Shown: positions 1-8,734, counted from the stretch's first letter. The stretch: 64,000 bases of DNA from Sanguibacter suaedae (GCF_016342785.1 NZ_JAEINH010000009.1:62001-126000); one strand, 5' to 3'. Numbers and translations are program-made. The notes: generated from the sequence alone by a model not told the origin.

Positions 1-1297
1 AGGACACGTTGAGGCGCAGGACGTTCCCCAGGTTGAGGAGGTTGGTGAGCGTCACCTCCTGGTTCACGGTGACGGTCGCCGCCCCGATCGCGGCGGTGAG
101 GGCCGTGGTCACCTGGGCGGTCCATGCGGTGAGCAGCGCCCGCACACGGTCGCCGATGCCGTTCAGGAGGGCGGCGTCGAGGACCACCTCGTGGTTGGGA
201 GGCAGGTCGTTGAGACCACGAGCGCCGTCCCCGAGGAGCGTCGCGAGGTTCACGCGCACGATGCCCGACGCGAGGTCGACGGTGACCCCACCGTCGGAGA
301 GCGGCGTGGTGAGCAGACCGCCGAGGGCCGCCGAGAGGTTGAGGTTGGTGACCGTCACGGTGCCCGTCACCGTGCCGATCCGGAGGAGGTTGGTCACCCC
401 GGCCAGGATGGAGCTGCGGATGGCCTGGCTGATGAGCCCGTTGGTCCCGGCGAGCGTCGGGACCGCGGAGTTCAGGGCGTTCACGGTGCTCGACACGCTC
501 GAGGTCAGCGAACGGACGAGCGGGCTGGCGACCTCGAGGTCGAGCCCGGCGATGCCGTAGGACCGGGTGACCCCGGTGACCGACCCGTCGCCCCACACCG
601 AGCTGCGCAGCGCACCGCACCAGTCGAGCGACGCGGACGACCCGACGGCGCCGACGGCGAGGCGCGCGTCGCTGACGTTCGCCACGGCGGGCAGCACCCC
701 CGAGAGGCTCACCCTCGCCCGGCCGGGGAGCGTCGCAGGCGGGGTGTCGCCCGAGACGAGGACGCCTCCGGTGTTGCTGACCAGACCTGACGCGGCGACG
801 GACCGCCCGGTGGACGTCACCTGGGTGTACTGGTTGGCGGGTCCCGCGGACCCGACCGGCAGCCCGACGGACAGCCCGGTGAGGTCGAGGCCCGCGATGC
901 CGCCGAGCGCAGACACGGCGAGCGGGTTGCCGAAGGTGTCGAGCGTCGGGTCGCCGTCGTTCACCCCGAGGTTCACGGCGTTGGTGGGCGTCGGGGCGGC
1001 CGCTGCGGCCCCGGGTCGCACGAGGTTCATGCCGCGCAGCGACGCGAGCGCGTCGAGGTTGGTCCGCAGGAGCGACCCGCTGAGGAACCGTGCGTCGGAG
1101 CGTGTCACGTACCTGGCGTCGGCGCCGCACACCAGTGAGCCCGTCCCCACCTGCCCGTGGACCGTCTCGGTGTCCGTCCACGACGCGACCGTGGGCACGG
1201 CCCGGAGGGCGCCGACGGCGAGCATGACGGTCGCCAGGACCACCGCGAGGACCGCGGTCAGTGCGGCGCGACGCTCCGCCCCGGGCAGCGCGCTCAT
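1..1297 (-). CDS. Choice-of-anchor-type surface protein, partial (C-terminus beyond window)
   Basis: The reverse strand is open from an ATG at 1297 to the left edge, about 432 codons, so the C-terminus is missing. The N-terminus carries a hydrophobic segment followed by VASWTDTE, which resembles the A-x-W-[ST]-D signal end seen in SipW-processed exported proteins. The rest is rich in Val, Thr, Leu, Asn, Ala and Gly, with repeated short TNL and TVT patterns that suggest an extracellular beta-rich fibre protein. The composition and neighbourhood fit the choice-of-anchor G family. The start overlaps the stop of the LAxTG gene (ATGA at 1294-1297), so it is the last visible gene of a coupled operon. 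The function is inferred from context only. Confidence 0.7.
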   Translation of the reverse strand, partial: MSALPGAERRAALTAVLAVVLATVMLAVGALRAVPTVASWTDTETVHGQVGTGSLVCGADARYVTRSDARFLSGSLLRTNLDALASLRGMNLVRPGAAAAAPTPTNAVNLGVNDGDPTLDTFGNPLAVSALGGIAGLDLTGLSVGLPVGSAGPANQYTQVTSTGRSVAASGLVSNTGGVLVSGDTPPATLPGRARVSLSGVLPAVANVSDARLAVGAVGSSASLDWCGALRSSVWGDGSVTGVTRSYGIAGLDLEVASPLVRSLTSSVSSTVNALNSAVPTLAGTNGLISQAIRSSILAGVTNLLRIGTVTGTVTVTNLNLSAALGGLLTTPLSDGGVTVDLASGIVRVNLATLLGDGARGLNDLPPNHEVVLDAALLNGIGDRVRALLTAWTAQVTTALTAAIGAATVTVNQEVTLTNLLNLGNVLRLNVS

Positions 1298-2223
1298 GCC
1301 GTCGCTCCCGAGGGGCGGCGGCCGCCGGCGAGGAGCAGCAGGCCTCCGCCGAGCACGACGAGCGCCGCGGCCCGCACCAGGCCGGCGACATCCGTGCCGG
1401 TCGTCGCCAGGCGGCCGGGTGGTGCGTCGGCGCGGGGTGCCGGGACCCAGCCCTGACCGTCGGGCACGGACGGAGCCTCCGGCGGCCCGGGGGTGCCTGC
1501 GCCGCCCCAGCCGTCAGGGTCCGGGCCGTCGGTACCGGGGTCTCCGGTACCGGGGTCTCCGGTACCGTCACCGGGGTCAGGGTCGGTCGGGCCCGGTGAC
1601 GGGGGCGTCGTCGGGCCGGGCGTCTCCGTGGGGGGCGGCGTGCCGCCGGGCAGGATGTCGTCCGCCTCGGCGGTGATCCCGATGCCCAGGGCGCCGGTGA
1701 GTCCCATGAGGCTCTGGTCGGCGCGCGCCTCGGGTGAGTCGTCGAGCGCGACGGTCACGAGCAGGTGGATCGGTTCCTGCTCGCCGCGGTCGGGGAGCAG
1801 GTACACGGGGCTGGAGTCCGCGAGGTCGTCGCTCGGTTCTGCGACGACCACCTCCGCCCCCGCCCCGGCGCAGAGAGGAGCATCGGGGATTCCCGTCCAC
1901 TCCGTGCTGCACCGCTCGACCGTGGTCGTGACCCCGCGGGGCGAGGTCATGAGCGTCCCGTCCTTGCGGAGCTCCAGCGAGAACGCGGCTCCTTCCACGC
2001 CGACCACCCAGGCGTCGACCTCCCAGTACGCCGGGCGGCCTGGTGCGATCGCGTCCAGTGGCGCCTGCGACCAGTCGGACCGGACCATCAGGTCGGGCTC
2101 GACCGCCGCCGGGGTGACAGCCCCGGGCAGGGCGCTCGCCTGCGCGGCGCTCACCGCCCCCGCGACCACGAGGACGGGCCCGACGAGGAGGCACACCGTG
2201 CGGGCGTGGCGTCGCGTCCTCAT
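1294..2223 (-). CDS. LAxTG cell-wall-anchored surface protein
   Basis: This 309-residue exported protein has an N-terminal signal sequence (hydrophobic residues 10-30). A globular part follows to about residue 190. A Pro/Gly/Asp/Thr-rich linker spans 195-265 and contains short GDPGTG repeats encoded by direct repeats near 1540-1565. The C-terminal sorting signal is LATTG at 272-276, a hydrophobic segment and a basic tail (GRR). LAxTG is the motif typically used by class E sortases of high-GC actinobacteria; no sortase is visible here. The start has a clear GGAGG seven bases upstream. It is the third gene of the SipW operon, 53 bases after the signal peptidase gene, and probably sits at the cell surface with the fibre proteins. 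Confidence 0.8.
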   Translation of the reverse strand: MRTRRHARTVCLLVGPVLVVAGAVSAAQASALPGAVTPAAVEPDLMVRSDWSQAPLDAIAPGRPAYWEVDAWVVGVEGAAFSLELRKDGTLMTSPRGVTTTVERCSTEWTGIPDAPLCAGAGAEVVVAEPSDDLADSSPVYLLPDRGEQEPIHLLVTVALDDSPEARADQSLMGLTGALGIGITAEADDILPGGTPPPTETPGPTTPPSPGPTDPDPGDGTGDPGTGDPGTDGPDPDGWGGAGTPGPPEAPSVPDGQGWVPAPRADAPPGRLATTGTDVAGLVRAAALVVLGGGLLLLAGGRRPSGATA

Positions 2224-2253
2224 GGGTCCTCCTCTCCGGTCGGTCGTGGTGGT

Positions 2254-2276
2254 GCCGCCCGCTCTCGCGGGACGGC
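2254..2276 (-). terminator. Hairpin directly after the signal peptidase stop
   Basis: GCCG-CCCGC, a TCTC loop, and GCGGG-A-CGGC form a nine-pair stem with one bulged base. It lies between the signal peptidase stop (2277-2279) and the downstream LAxTG gene. There is no T-run. It may partly attenuate the operon or stabilise the upstream mRNA. Confidence 0.35.
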
Positions 2277-2891
2277 TCAGCGGTGCGCGACGGCCGACCG
2301 GGCGGTCTGCGCGTCGTCGGTGGTGGTCGGGGTCTCAGGTGCGGCCCGCCCCTCGTCCGGTGCGTCGGGCTCCTCGCGGGCAGGCCACAGCATCCATACC
2401 GTGAGGAGGGCGACGAGGACCGTCACCACGAGGAGCGTCGTCGGCTGGGCGAGGACCGTCACCGCGTACCCGACGTACGGCACACCACCGACGATCTTCT
2501 CCGCGTCCCGCACCACGTACGGGTCACGGTCGTCGATCGCGTTGGCGTCACCCCGCAGCACCAGCTGCCGTGCTGCGGGGTCCGACGCCACCGGGGCCAC
2601 GTCCACGACCCGGTGGGTGACCGGCAGGCCGCCCTGCGCGCGCGGCACGGTCACGACGTCGCCGACCTCGATGTCCTCCGCGGACACCGGGACCGAGACC
2701 GCAGCCGCACCCGTGGGGTACGTCGGGGCCATCGACCCGGTCTTGAAGAGGACCAGCGACCACCCGAACGCGAGCGAGCACGCGAACCAGACGATCGACA
2801 GGGCCCCGACGACGCTCGCGACGGTGAGGCAGCGCTGACGGGCGCGGGCCGCGCGTCCCGCGCGGTCGCCCCGGCGTGACGCTCGGGTCAC
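2277..2891 (-). CDS. SipW-like signal peptidase I
   Basis: A 204-residue membrane peptidase. The N-terminal membrane segment (about 23-48) leads into GSMAPTYPTG with the likely nucleophile Ser53. THRVV around residue 93 carries His where classical bacterial enzymes have Lys, as in SipW and eukaryotic-type signal peptidases. GDANAIDD at 114-121 matches the conserved GDxN region. A second membrane segment lies near 140-168. The start chosen is the GTG at 2891, which overlaps the upstream stop (GTGA, 2888-2891); longer in-frame readings run through the upstream gene. It is expected to process the TasA-like protein and probably the 1-1297 product. Confidence 0.88.
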   Translation of the reverse strand: MTRASRRGDRAGRAARARQRCLTVASVVGALSIVWFACSLAFGWSLVLFKTGSMAPTYPTGAAAVSVPVSAEDIEVGDVVTVPRAQGGLPVTHRVVDVAPVASDPAARQLVLRGDANAIDDRDPYVVRDAEKIVGGVPYVGYAVTVLAQPTTLLVVTVLVALLTVWMLWPAREEPDAPDEGRAAPETPTTTDDAQTARSAVAHR

Positions 2892-3592
2892 TCGGAGACC
2901 GACGGGAAGTTCCACGCGGGAGCGGCGCTCCGGCCCTGGAGCTCGGCCAGCGGGAACCCGGTGGGCAACGTCGGCGCGTCGGGCAGGGTGATCTCGAAGC
3001 AGAAGTACGCCGTGTTCCCGCTGTCGGCGTCGAGCTCGACGACGTCCGAGGCCCCGGCGGTGGCCAGCGGGCCGTCGGCGACGATGGTGACAGCAGCACC
3101 GGTGAACGTCGTCGCGTCGCACGTGAACGTCGTCGTGCCGTCCCCCTCGAGCACGGCCACCCGCAGGTCCAGCGCACCCCAGAGGGCCTGGTCCGCGTCG
3201 GTCACCGCGATGCCGTCCGCGGGGACGGCCGGGTCGAGGGACAGGGTGCCGGCGATCGAGTCGTCGATGGTGCGCAGCGCGACCGGTGCGTAGACCGAGT
3301 CGCCGGGGGTGAGGCTCAGGGCGGAGAGCCCGAAGGTCATCGCCTGGCCCGGGTTCGCCTCGGCCTGCGTGAAGCCGGCCTCCGTGAACGGGGCGTCGAC
3401 GTTCTGCTCCACCTCGAAGACGGACGTCCCGATGCCGGGCCCGTCCCCGGCCGCGTTCCCACCGAACACCCACTCGGTGTCCGTCCACGCGGCGAGCGTC
3501 ACGGTCGCCCCGAGACCGAGGACCGCACCTCCCGCGAGAAGTGCCTTGAGCTTGGGGCTCCGTGCGGTCTTGGTCATCTGCGATGCGGTCAT
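2888..3592 (-). CDS. TasA/SipW-type alternate-signal exported protein
   Basis: A 234-residue exported protein. Its basic N-terminus (MTKTARSPKLK) and hydrophobic core end in LAAWTDTEWV, the hallmark of alternate-type signal peptides processed by SipW-like peptidases (TIGR04089-like group). The mature part is acidic and low in Lys, and looks beta-rich, like TasA-type fibre subunits. The start is the ATG at 3592, preceded by GGGGGAG; a longer in-frame reading would add an unrelated leader. It is the first gene of the operon, so it is probably the major secreted subunit. Whether it forms fibres cannot be judged from sequence alone. Confidence 0.82.
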   Translation of the reverse strand: MTASQMTKTARSPKLKALLAGGAVLGLGATVTLAAWTDTEWVFGGNAAGDGPGIGTSVFEVEQNVDAPFTEAGFTQAEANPGQAMTFGLSALSLTPGDSVYAPVALRTIDDSIAGTLSLDPAVPADGIAVTDADQALWGALDLRVAVLEGDGTTTFTCDATTFTGAAVTIVADGPLATAGASDVVELDADSGNTAYFCFEITLPDAPTLPTGFPLAELQGRSAAPAWNFPSVSE

Positions 3593-3600
3593 GCTCTTCT

Positions 3601-3621
3601 CCCCCTGCGACGGCCAGGGGG
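3601..3621 (-). promoter_or_regulatory. Shine-Dalgarno-sequestering hairpin upstream of the TasA-like gene
   Basis: On the reverse strand CCCCCTG (3621-3615), a seven-base loop and CAGGGGG (3607-3601) form a perfect seven-pair stem. The 3' arm is the purine-rich ribosome binding site of the gene starting at 3592, so folding would hide the ribosome site. This suggests control of translation at the head of the operon. Confidence 0.5.
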
Positions 3622-3639
3622 AAGTCATGGACGAGCGCG

Positions 3640-3661
3640 CGACCGGCACCCTCGCCGGTCG
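3640..3661 (-). promoter_or_regulatory. Perfect inverted repeat in the leader of the SipW operon
   Basis: CGACCGGC (3640-3647), six bases, then GCCGGTCG (3654-3661). It lies about 50-70 bases upstream of the first gene, just above the ribosome-site hairpin. It could be an operator or a second leader stem; no known consensus is matched. Confidence 0.4.
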
Positions 3662-3769
3662 ATCGCGTCCCCCCGGATCCGCGATCTGCGGGACGAGGTT
3701 AGGCAGGTGCATGAGAGGGACATAAGCCTTCGGGCCGGGTGAGATCGCAGCACGCCGCCATGACCTGCG

Positions 3770-4765
3770 GTGTCGTCGGTGATCTCACCCCACCTTCACC
3801 CACCGCGCGCCCGCACGGTCGCGCTGATTCACGGGGGATGGACCCCCGACACGTACGACCTCGACGCCCTGCGCACCGACATGCTCGCCGTGCGCGACGG
3901 CGAGGTCGACGACTCCATCCCCGAGCTCGAGGCCGCCGACCCGGACGTGTGCGGCATCGCCGTCGTCGACCACGACGGTGCCCTGCGTTCCACCGCCGAC
4001 GCGGACGTCGAGTTCTCCGTCCAGTCCGCCGTGAAGCCCTTCGTGTACGCCCTGGCGCTCGCGGACATGGGTGAGGAGGTCCTGGACCGGGTGGGGACGG
4101 AGCCGACGGGGGAGCCGTTCGACGCCGTGGTCCTGGAGAGCAGCACGGGCCGCCCGGCGAACCCCATGGTCAACGCGGGCGCCCTGCTCACCGCGAGCCT
4201 CGTGGACGGGGCGGCGCCCGACGCGCGCATCGAGCGCATCATGGCGGGGTTGTCGGCCTTCGCGGGCAAGGAGCTCACGGTCGACGAGGCGGTGAGCCAC
4301 TCGGAGCGCATGCTCGGTGACCGGAACCGGGCGCTCGGTCACCTCATGCGCTCGGCGGGCACGCTCCACGTGCCCGTCGAGGACGCCATCACGGTGTACG
4401 CGCGGGCGTGCTCCGTGCTCGTGAGCGCGGAGACCCTCGCGCTCATGGGGGCGACGCTCGCCTTCGGCGGCCGCAACCCGGTGACGGGGGAGCAGGTGGT
4501 GAGCGCGGAGGTGGTGACCACGGTCCTCAGCGTCATGGTGACCTGCGGCATGTACGACGGGTCGGGTCGGTGGTTGCGCCGAGTGGGGCTCCCCGCGAAG
4601 TCGGGCGTCGCCGGCGGGCTGGTGGCTGCGGCACCGGGGGTCGCGGGGATCGGCGTGTACAGCCCGCCGTTGGACCCCGTGGGGAACTCGGTGCGCGGGG
4701 TGCTGGCGTGCGAGCGGTTCTCGGACGACCTCGGGCTGCACGTCTTCGCCGTCGGCCGGGACTGA
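3770..4765 (+). CDS. glsA: Glutaminase
   Basis: A serine-dependent beta-lactamase-fold glutaminase that converts glutamine to glutamate and ammonia in the cytoplasm. The 331 residues cover the full family length. Seen are FSVQSAVKPF with the SxxK pair Ser86/Lys89, the substrate-site block PANPMVNAGA, GMYDGSG and PAKSGVAGG. The start is a GTG at 3770; a second GTG three codons later is equally possible. It stands alone, divergent from the SipW operon and convergent with the MFS gene. No nearby nitrogen-metabolism genes hint at its regulation. Confidence 0.92.
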   Translation: MSSVISPHLHPPRARTVALIHGGWTPDTYDLDALRTDMLAVRDGEVDDSIPELEAADPDVCGIAVVDHDGALRSTADADVEFSVQSAVKPFVYALALADMGEEVLDRVGTEPTGEPFDAVVLESSTGRPANPMVNAGALLTASLVDGAAPDARIERIMAGLSAFAGKELTVDEAVSHSERMLGDRNRALGHLMRSAGTLHVPVEDAITVYARACSVLVSAETLALMGATLAFGGRNPVTGEQVVSAEVVTTVLSVMVTCGMYDGSGRWLRRVGLPAKSGVAGGLVAAAPGVAGIGVYSPPLDPVGNSVRGVLACERFSDDLGLHVFAVGRD

Positions 4766-4786
4766 CGCCCCGGCCGAGGGGAGGAC

Positions 4787-6316
4787 CTAGCGGGCGTCGC
4801 GGAGGGTGCGGAACGCGACGCCTGCGGCGACGAGCATGAGCGCGACGCCGACGCTCGACGTGACGACCACCCCGGAGTCGAACGCGTGGCGGGCGGACTC
4901 GAGGAGCGCGTCGCCCGTGGCGGCGGGCAGGCCCGTGGCGACCTCGCTCGCCCCGCCCAGGGTCTGCCCCGCGGAGTACGCGTCGTCGGCGGGCAGGCCG
5001 TCGGGCACCACCACGCTGCCACGGTAGGACGCGGTGAGGATGCTCCCGAGGACGGCCGTGCCGAGGACCGCACCGAGCTCGTAGGCGGTCTCGGAGATGG
5101 CCGACGCGGCGCCCGCCTTGGTGGGTGGCACGCTCGACAGGATGAGGTCGTTGGAGATGGTCTCGGCCGCGCCCACCCCGGCGCCGAGCATCGCGAACGC
5201 GACGAGGAGCGCCACGTCGGACCCGGCGTCGCCGGTGGTGAGGACCACGACGTACCCGGAGGCGTTGAGGAGCAGGCCGCCGACCACCACCTGGCGCGGC
5301 GTGAAGCGCCGGACCAGGCGCACCGCGGCGAGCCCGGCGGCGATGGTGACGACGAGCCCGGGCAGCAGGACGAACCCGGCCTGCATGGGCCCGCGGCCGC
5401 TCACGAGCTGGAGGTGCTGGGAGATGAAGAAGAGGAACCCGACCAGTGAGAACACGCTGAGGAGGTTCGCGGAGACGGCCCCGCTGAAGACCGGGTTGGT
5501 GAAGAGCCGCACGTCGAGCATGGGGACGGGGCGACGCAGCTGGCGGCGGACGAACGTGGTGCCTGCGGCGAGCCCGACGAGGACCGCCGCGACCGCGGTG
5601 ACGGTCACGCCGGACTCGGCGGCGGCCTTGATGCCGTAGACGACGGGCACCATGGTGGCGAGGGACAGGACGATGCTCGTGGGGTCGAGCGGGCCGGGGG
5701 CGGGGTCCTTGGACTCGGGCACGAGCAGCGGGCCGGCCACGAGGAGCGGGACGAGCACGGGCACGGCGAGGAGGAACACCGAGCCCCACCAGAAGTGCTC
5801 GAGGAGGTACCCGCCGACGATGGGGCCGAGCGCCGCACCGCCGGAGAAGCCCGACGCCCAGATGGCGATGGCCGTCCGCCGCTCGACGGGGTCGGTGAAG
5901 ATGTTCCGCAGCAGGGACAACGACGCGGGCATGAGCATCGCGCCGAAGAACCCGAGCCCGGCGCGCGCCGCGATCAGGGTCTCGGCGGTGGGGGCGAAGG
6001 CCGCGACGGCGGAGACGGCCGCGAAGCCGACGCTGCCGACGAGCAGGAGACGGCGGCGGCCGATGCGGTCGCCGAGGCTGCCCATGGGGACGAGCAGTCC
6101 TGCGAGGACCAGCGGGTACACGTCGACGATCCACAGCAGCTGGGTGCCGCCGGGGCGCAGGGACTCGGAGATCGCGGGGATCGCGAAGCTCAGCACCGTG
6201 TTGTCGACGGCCACGAGGAGCACCGGGAGCATGAGGACCGCGAGGGCGGCCCACCTGCGGGCGGGGCTGGTGGTGGGGGCGGTCGTTTCCGTGGGTGCGG
6301 GACGGAGGGTGGTCAT
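4787..6316 (-). CDS. DHA2-family (14-TMS) MFS drug efflux transporter
   Basis: A 509-residue membrane protein of the QacA/SmvA type that exports drugs or other cations with proton exchange. VDNTVLSFAIPAI in the first membrane segment and GSLGDRIGRRRLL between segments 2 and 3 are the DHA2 and MFS signatures. Hydrophobic stretches continue to the C-terminus, consistent with 14 segments. The start is the ATG at 6316. It is transcribed divergently from a TetR regulator, with a palindromic operator between the two, so it is probably repressed by that TetR and induced by its substrate. The real substrate is unknown. Confidence 0.9.
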   Translation of the reverse strand: MTTLRPAPTETTAPTTSPARRWAALAVLMLPVLLVAVDNTVLSFAIPAISESLRPGGTQLLWIVDVYPLVLAGLLVPMGSLGDRIGRRRLLLVGSVGFAAVSAVAAFAPTAETLIAARAGLGFFGAMLMPASLSLLRNIFTDPVERRTAIAIWASGFSGGAALGPIVGGYLLEHFWWGSVFLLAVPVLVPLLVAGPLLVPESKDPAPGPLDPTSIVLSLATMVPVVYGIKAAAESGVTVTAVAAVLVGLAAGTTFVRRQLRRPVPMLDVRLFTNPVFSGAVSANLLSVFSLVGFLFFISQHLQLVSGRGPMQAGFVLLPGLVVTIAAGLAAVRLVRRFTPRQVVVGGLLLNASGYVVVLTTGDAGSDVALLVAFAMLGAGVGAAETISNDLILSSVPPTKAGAASAISETAYELGAVLGTAVLGSILTASYRGSVVVPDGLPADDAYSAGQTLGGASEVATGLPAATGDALLESARHAFDSGVVVTSSVGVALMLVAAGVAFRTLRDAR

Positions 6317-6382
6317 GTGGTGCTCCGGGGTGCTGTGTCGAGAGGCATCTCGGGTGGCGGTCCGGTGTGCCGGCCGACCGCC

Positions 6383-6408
6383 GACTATACCGTCCAGCCG
6401 GTACAGTC
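6383..6408. promoter_or_regulatory. Probable TetR operator
   Basis: GACTATACCG, six bases, CGGTACAGTC: ten-base arms with one mismatch, centred between the divergent efflux gene and tetR. TAGGGT at 6418-6423, eight bases ahead of the tetR GTG, could be its -10 element on a nearly leaderless message. Confidence 0.6.
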
Positions 6409-6430
6409 GTCGAGGGCTAGGGTGTGACCT

Positions 6431-6985
6431 GTGTCAGCCAGGGACCAGGTGCTCGACGCCTACGAGCAGCTCTTGATCACCGACGGCGAACGGGCCGCCA
6501 CCATGGACGCGGTGGCAGCCCTCGCAGGCGTGTCCAAGGGCGGGCTGCTCTACCACTTCAAGAGCAAGGACGCCCTCGTCGGAGGCCTCGTCGCCCGGCT
6601 CGAAGCCCTCGCCGACGAGGACATGGCCGCCATGCGGGAAGCACCCCAGGGGGCCTCCGCCTACTATGTGGGCGGCTCCGCGTACCTCGGCACCCCCTTC
6701 GACCGGGCCCTCGTCGCCACCGCCCGCCTCGTCCAGGACGCCAACCCCCAGGCCCGCGAGGCCATGCAACGCATCCAGGACACCTGGCACGAGATCATCC
6801 TCGCCGAGGTCGGCGACCGCCCCATCGCCCGCGCCATCGTGCTCCTCGGTGACGGCCTCTACTACAACGCGGCGCTCGCGGGCGGCCCCTGGGGCGAGGC
6901 CATGACGACCACCACCCAGGCCGACCTCGAGTCCCTCCTCGACGTCGTCGCCCTCCTCAAGCAGCAGGCCGCGGCCCGCGCGTAG
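6431..6985 (+). CDS. TetR-family repressor of the divergent MFS pump
   Basis: A 184-residue regulator. Its N-terminal helix-turn-helix covers residues 6-50, with MDAVAALAGVSKGGLLYHF as the recognition region. The C-terminal ligand-binding part is Ala- and Leu-rich. The GTG start at 6431 gives the usual TetR N-terminus. Its divergent layout with the DHA2 transporter and the shared palindrome suggest that it represses both genes until a drug-like ligand binds. The ligand is not predictable from the sequence. Confidence 0.9.
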   Translation: MSARDQVLDAYEQLLITDGERAATMDAVAALAGVSKGGLLYHFKSKDALVGGLVARLEALADEDMAAMREAPQGASAYYVGGSAYLGTPFDRALVATARLVQDANPQAREAMQRIQDTWHEIILAEVGDRPIARAIVLLGDGLYYNAALAGGPWGEAMTTTTQADLESLLDVVALLKQQAAARA

Positions 6986-7075
6986 GCCTCGTCGAGCCGG
7001 TCGTCCTAGCAGGACCGAGGGATCTTCACCCGGGACCTTCCTCAGGGCAGCGAGGCCACGGTCGATCTGGGCGCC

Positions 7076-8707
7076 ATGAGGACGAGCGCAACGAAGCGCC
7101 TTCGAGGCGGGTTCAACGACCAGAGCGTGCTGACGCGCGTGGCGGCGATCGTGCTCGTCCTCATGCTGGGGCTGCTGATCGTCACGGCCACAGCCCTCCA
7201 GGGCGCGCACAGGATCGCCTCCCTCCGGGCCGAGGTGGACGCTGCGGTGCAGGTCCAGACCGAGGTGGAGGCCGGCCGGTACGGCATGCTCTGGGCTGCC
7301 GACTACCTCGCCATCATGGCCTGGGCGTCCAGGGTCGACGGCGGGGCCGAGGCCGCCGCTGTCGACGGTGACAACATCGCCGGGTACCAGCAGGGCATCA
7401 CCGCCTTCGAGGACTCGGTCCTCGCCCTCGACCCGGCGTCCCTCAACGCGGACGGGGCTGCGGCCCACGCCGAGATCGTCGCGGCCTGGCAGGCGTACGC
7501 CGACGCCGACCAGCGGATCTTCGCCTCCTGGCGGGCCGGTGACCTCGACGACGGCGACGCCATCTGGGTGGGGGACCGCTGGGACGCGTACTTCATCGTG
7601 TCCGGCGCGCTCGACGACCTCCGCGACGCCGCACAGGCTCAGGTCGTCGACCTCAAGGCCCAGGTCGACGCCGCGGAGTCCCGGAACCGTCTCGTGACGG
7701 TCGCGGTGACCGTCGCAGCCCTCGTCGCCGGTGCGGCGCTCGCGTGGGTCGTCGCCCGGGGCATCGTCCGTCGACTGCACGCGGTGCGTGACGCGCTGCG
7801 CGGCCTCGCCGACGGTGACCTCACGGTCCGGGTGGACGTCGACTCCGCGGACGAGACGGGCCAGATGGGCGACGCCCTCAACGAGGCCACGACGAGGGTG
7901 TCGGCGCTGGTGCGCGACATCTCGACGACCACCACCACCTTGGCGGGGGCGAGCAAGGAGCTCGAGGCGGTCGCAGCATCCGTCGCCGAGGCGTCGGAAC
8001 GGGCGATGCGCCAGGCCGCGGAGGTCACGGCAGCGGCGTCGGGCGTCTCCTCGAACGTCGTGACGGTCGCGGCGGGGTCGCACGAGATGGAGACGTCGAT
8101 CCGGGAGATCTCCCGGAACGCGAACCAGGCGGCGGAGGTCGCTGCGACGGCCGTCCTCGCTGCGGAACGCACGGACGTGACGGTCGTCAGCCTCGCGACG
8201 TCCAGCGTCGAGATCGGCAACGTGGTGCGCCTCATCACGTCGATCGCCGACCAGACCAACCTGCTGGCCCTGAACGCCACCATCGAGGCGGCCCGCGCCG
8301 GTGAGGCGGGACGCGGGTTCTCCGTCGTCGCCGGTGAGGTGAAGGAGCTGGCGCAGGAGACGTCGCGGGCGACGGAGGAGATCGCCCGACGGGTCGACGC
8401 CATCCAGTCGGACTCGCGGGGCGCTGCGGACGCCATCCGGGAGATCGGGCAGATCGTGGCGTCGATCAACGACTACCAGATGTCCATCGCGTCGGCCGTC
8501 GAGGAGCAGACGGCGACGACCAACGAGTCCGGCCGGAACATCACGGAGGCGGCGGACGGGTCCGAACGGATCGCGTCCCACATCTCCGGCGTCGCCGAGT
8601 CGACGAACGAGGTCGCGGCCGGCATCGCGCAGGCGGGCGAGAACATCCAGGGTCTCGCGTCCCTCGCCCAGGAGCTCAGCTCCCAGGTCGCGCGGTTCAG
8701 GTACTGA
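7076..8707 (+). CDS. Methyl-accepting chemotaxis protein
   Basis: A 543-residue chemoreceptor. Membrane segment 1 is near residues 20-42. An extracellular four-helix-type sensor follows to about 203. Membrane segment 2 lies near 205-226. A HAMP region (VRDALRGLADGDLTVRV) runs to about 275, followed by a long coiled-coil signalling domain. Its hairpin tip contains TNLLALNATIEAARAGEAG near residues 393-411, the CheA/CheW contact site. No che or fla genes are in the window, so the rest of the pathway must lie elsewhere. No C-terminal CheR-docking pentapeptide is evident. The ligand is unknown. Confidence 0.93.
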   Translation: MRTSATKRLRGGFNDQSVLTRVAAIVLVLMLGLLIVTATALQGAHRIASLRAEVDAAVQVQTEVEAGRYGMLWAADYLAIMAWASRVDGGAEAAAVDGDNIAGYQQGITAFEDSVLALDPASLNADGAAAHAEIVAAWQAYADADQRIFASWRAGDLDDGDAIWVGDRWDAYFIVSGALDDLRDAAQAQVVDLKAQVDAAESRNRLVTVAVTVAALVAGAALAWVVARGIVRRLHAVRDALRGLADGDLTVRVDVDSADETGQMGDALNEATTRVSALVRDISTTTTTLAGASKELEAVAASVAEASERAMRQAAEVTAAASGVSSNVVTVAAGSHEMETSIREISRNANQAAEVAATAVLAAERTDVTVVSLATSSVEIGNVVRLITSIADQTNLLALNATIEAARAGEAGRGFSVVAGEVKELAQETSRATEEIARRVDAIQSDSRGAADAIREIGQIVASINDYQMSIASAVEEQTATTNESGRNITEAADGSERIASHISGVAESTNEVAAGIAQAGENIQGLASLAQELSSQVARFRY

Positions 8708-8734
8708 GGGACATATCGGGCCTAGGCTTGGCGC

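Noticed and set aside
3593-3769. Possible riboswitch in the SipW operon leader
   Set aside because: Two stems are present but no known aptamer core (c-di-GMP, cobalamin, SAM or others) could be recognised.
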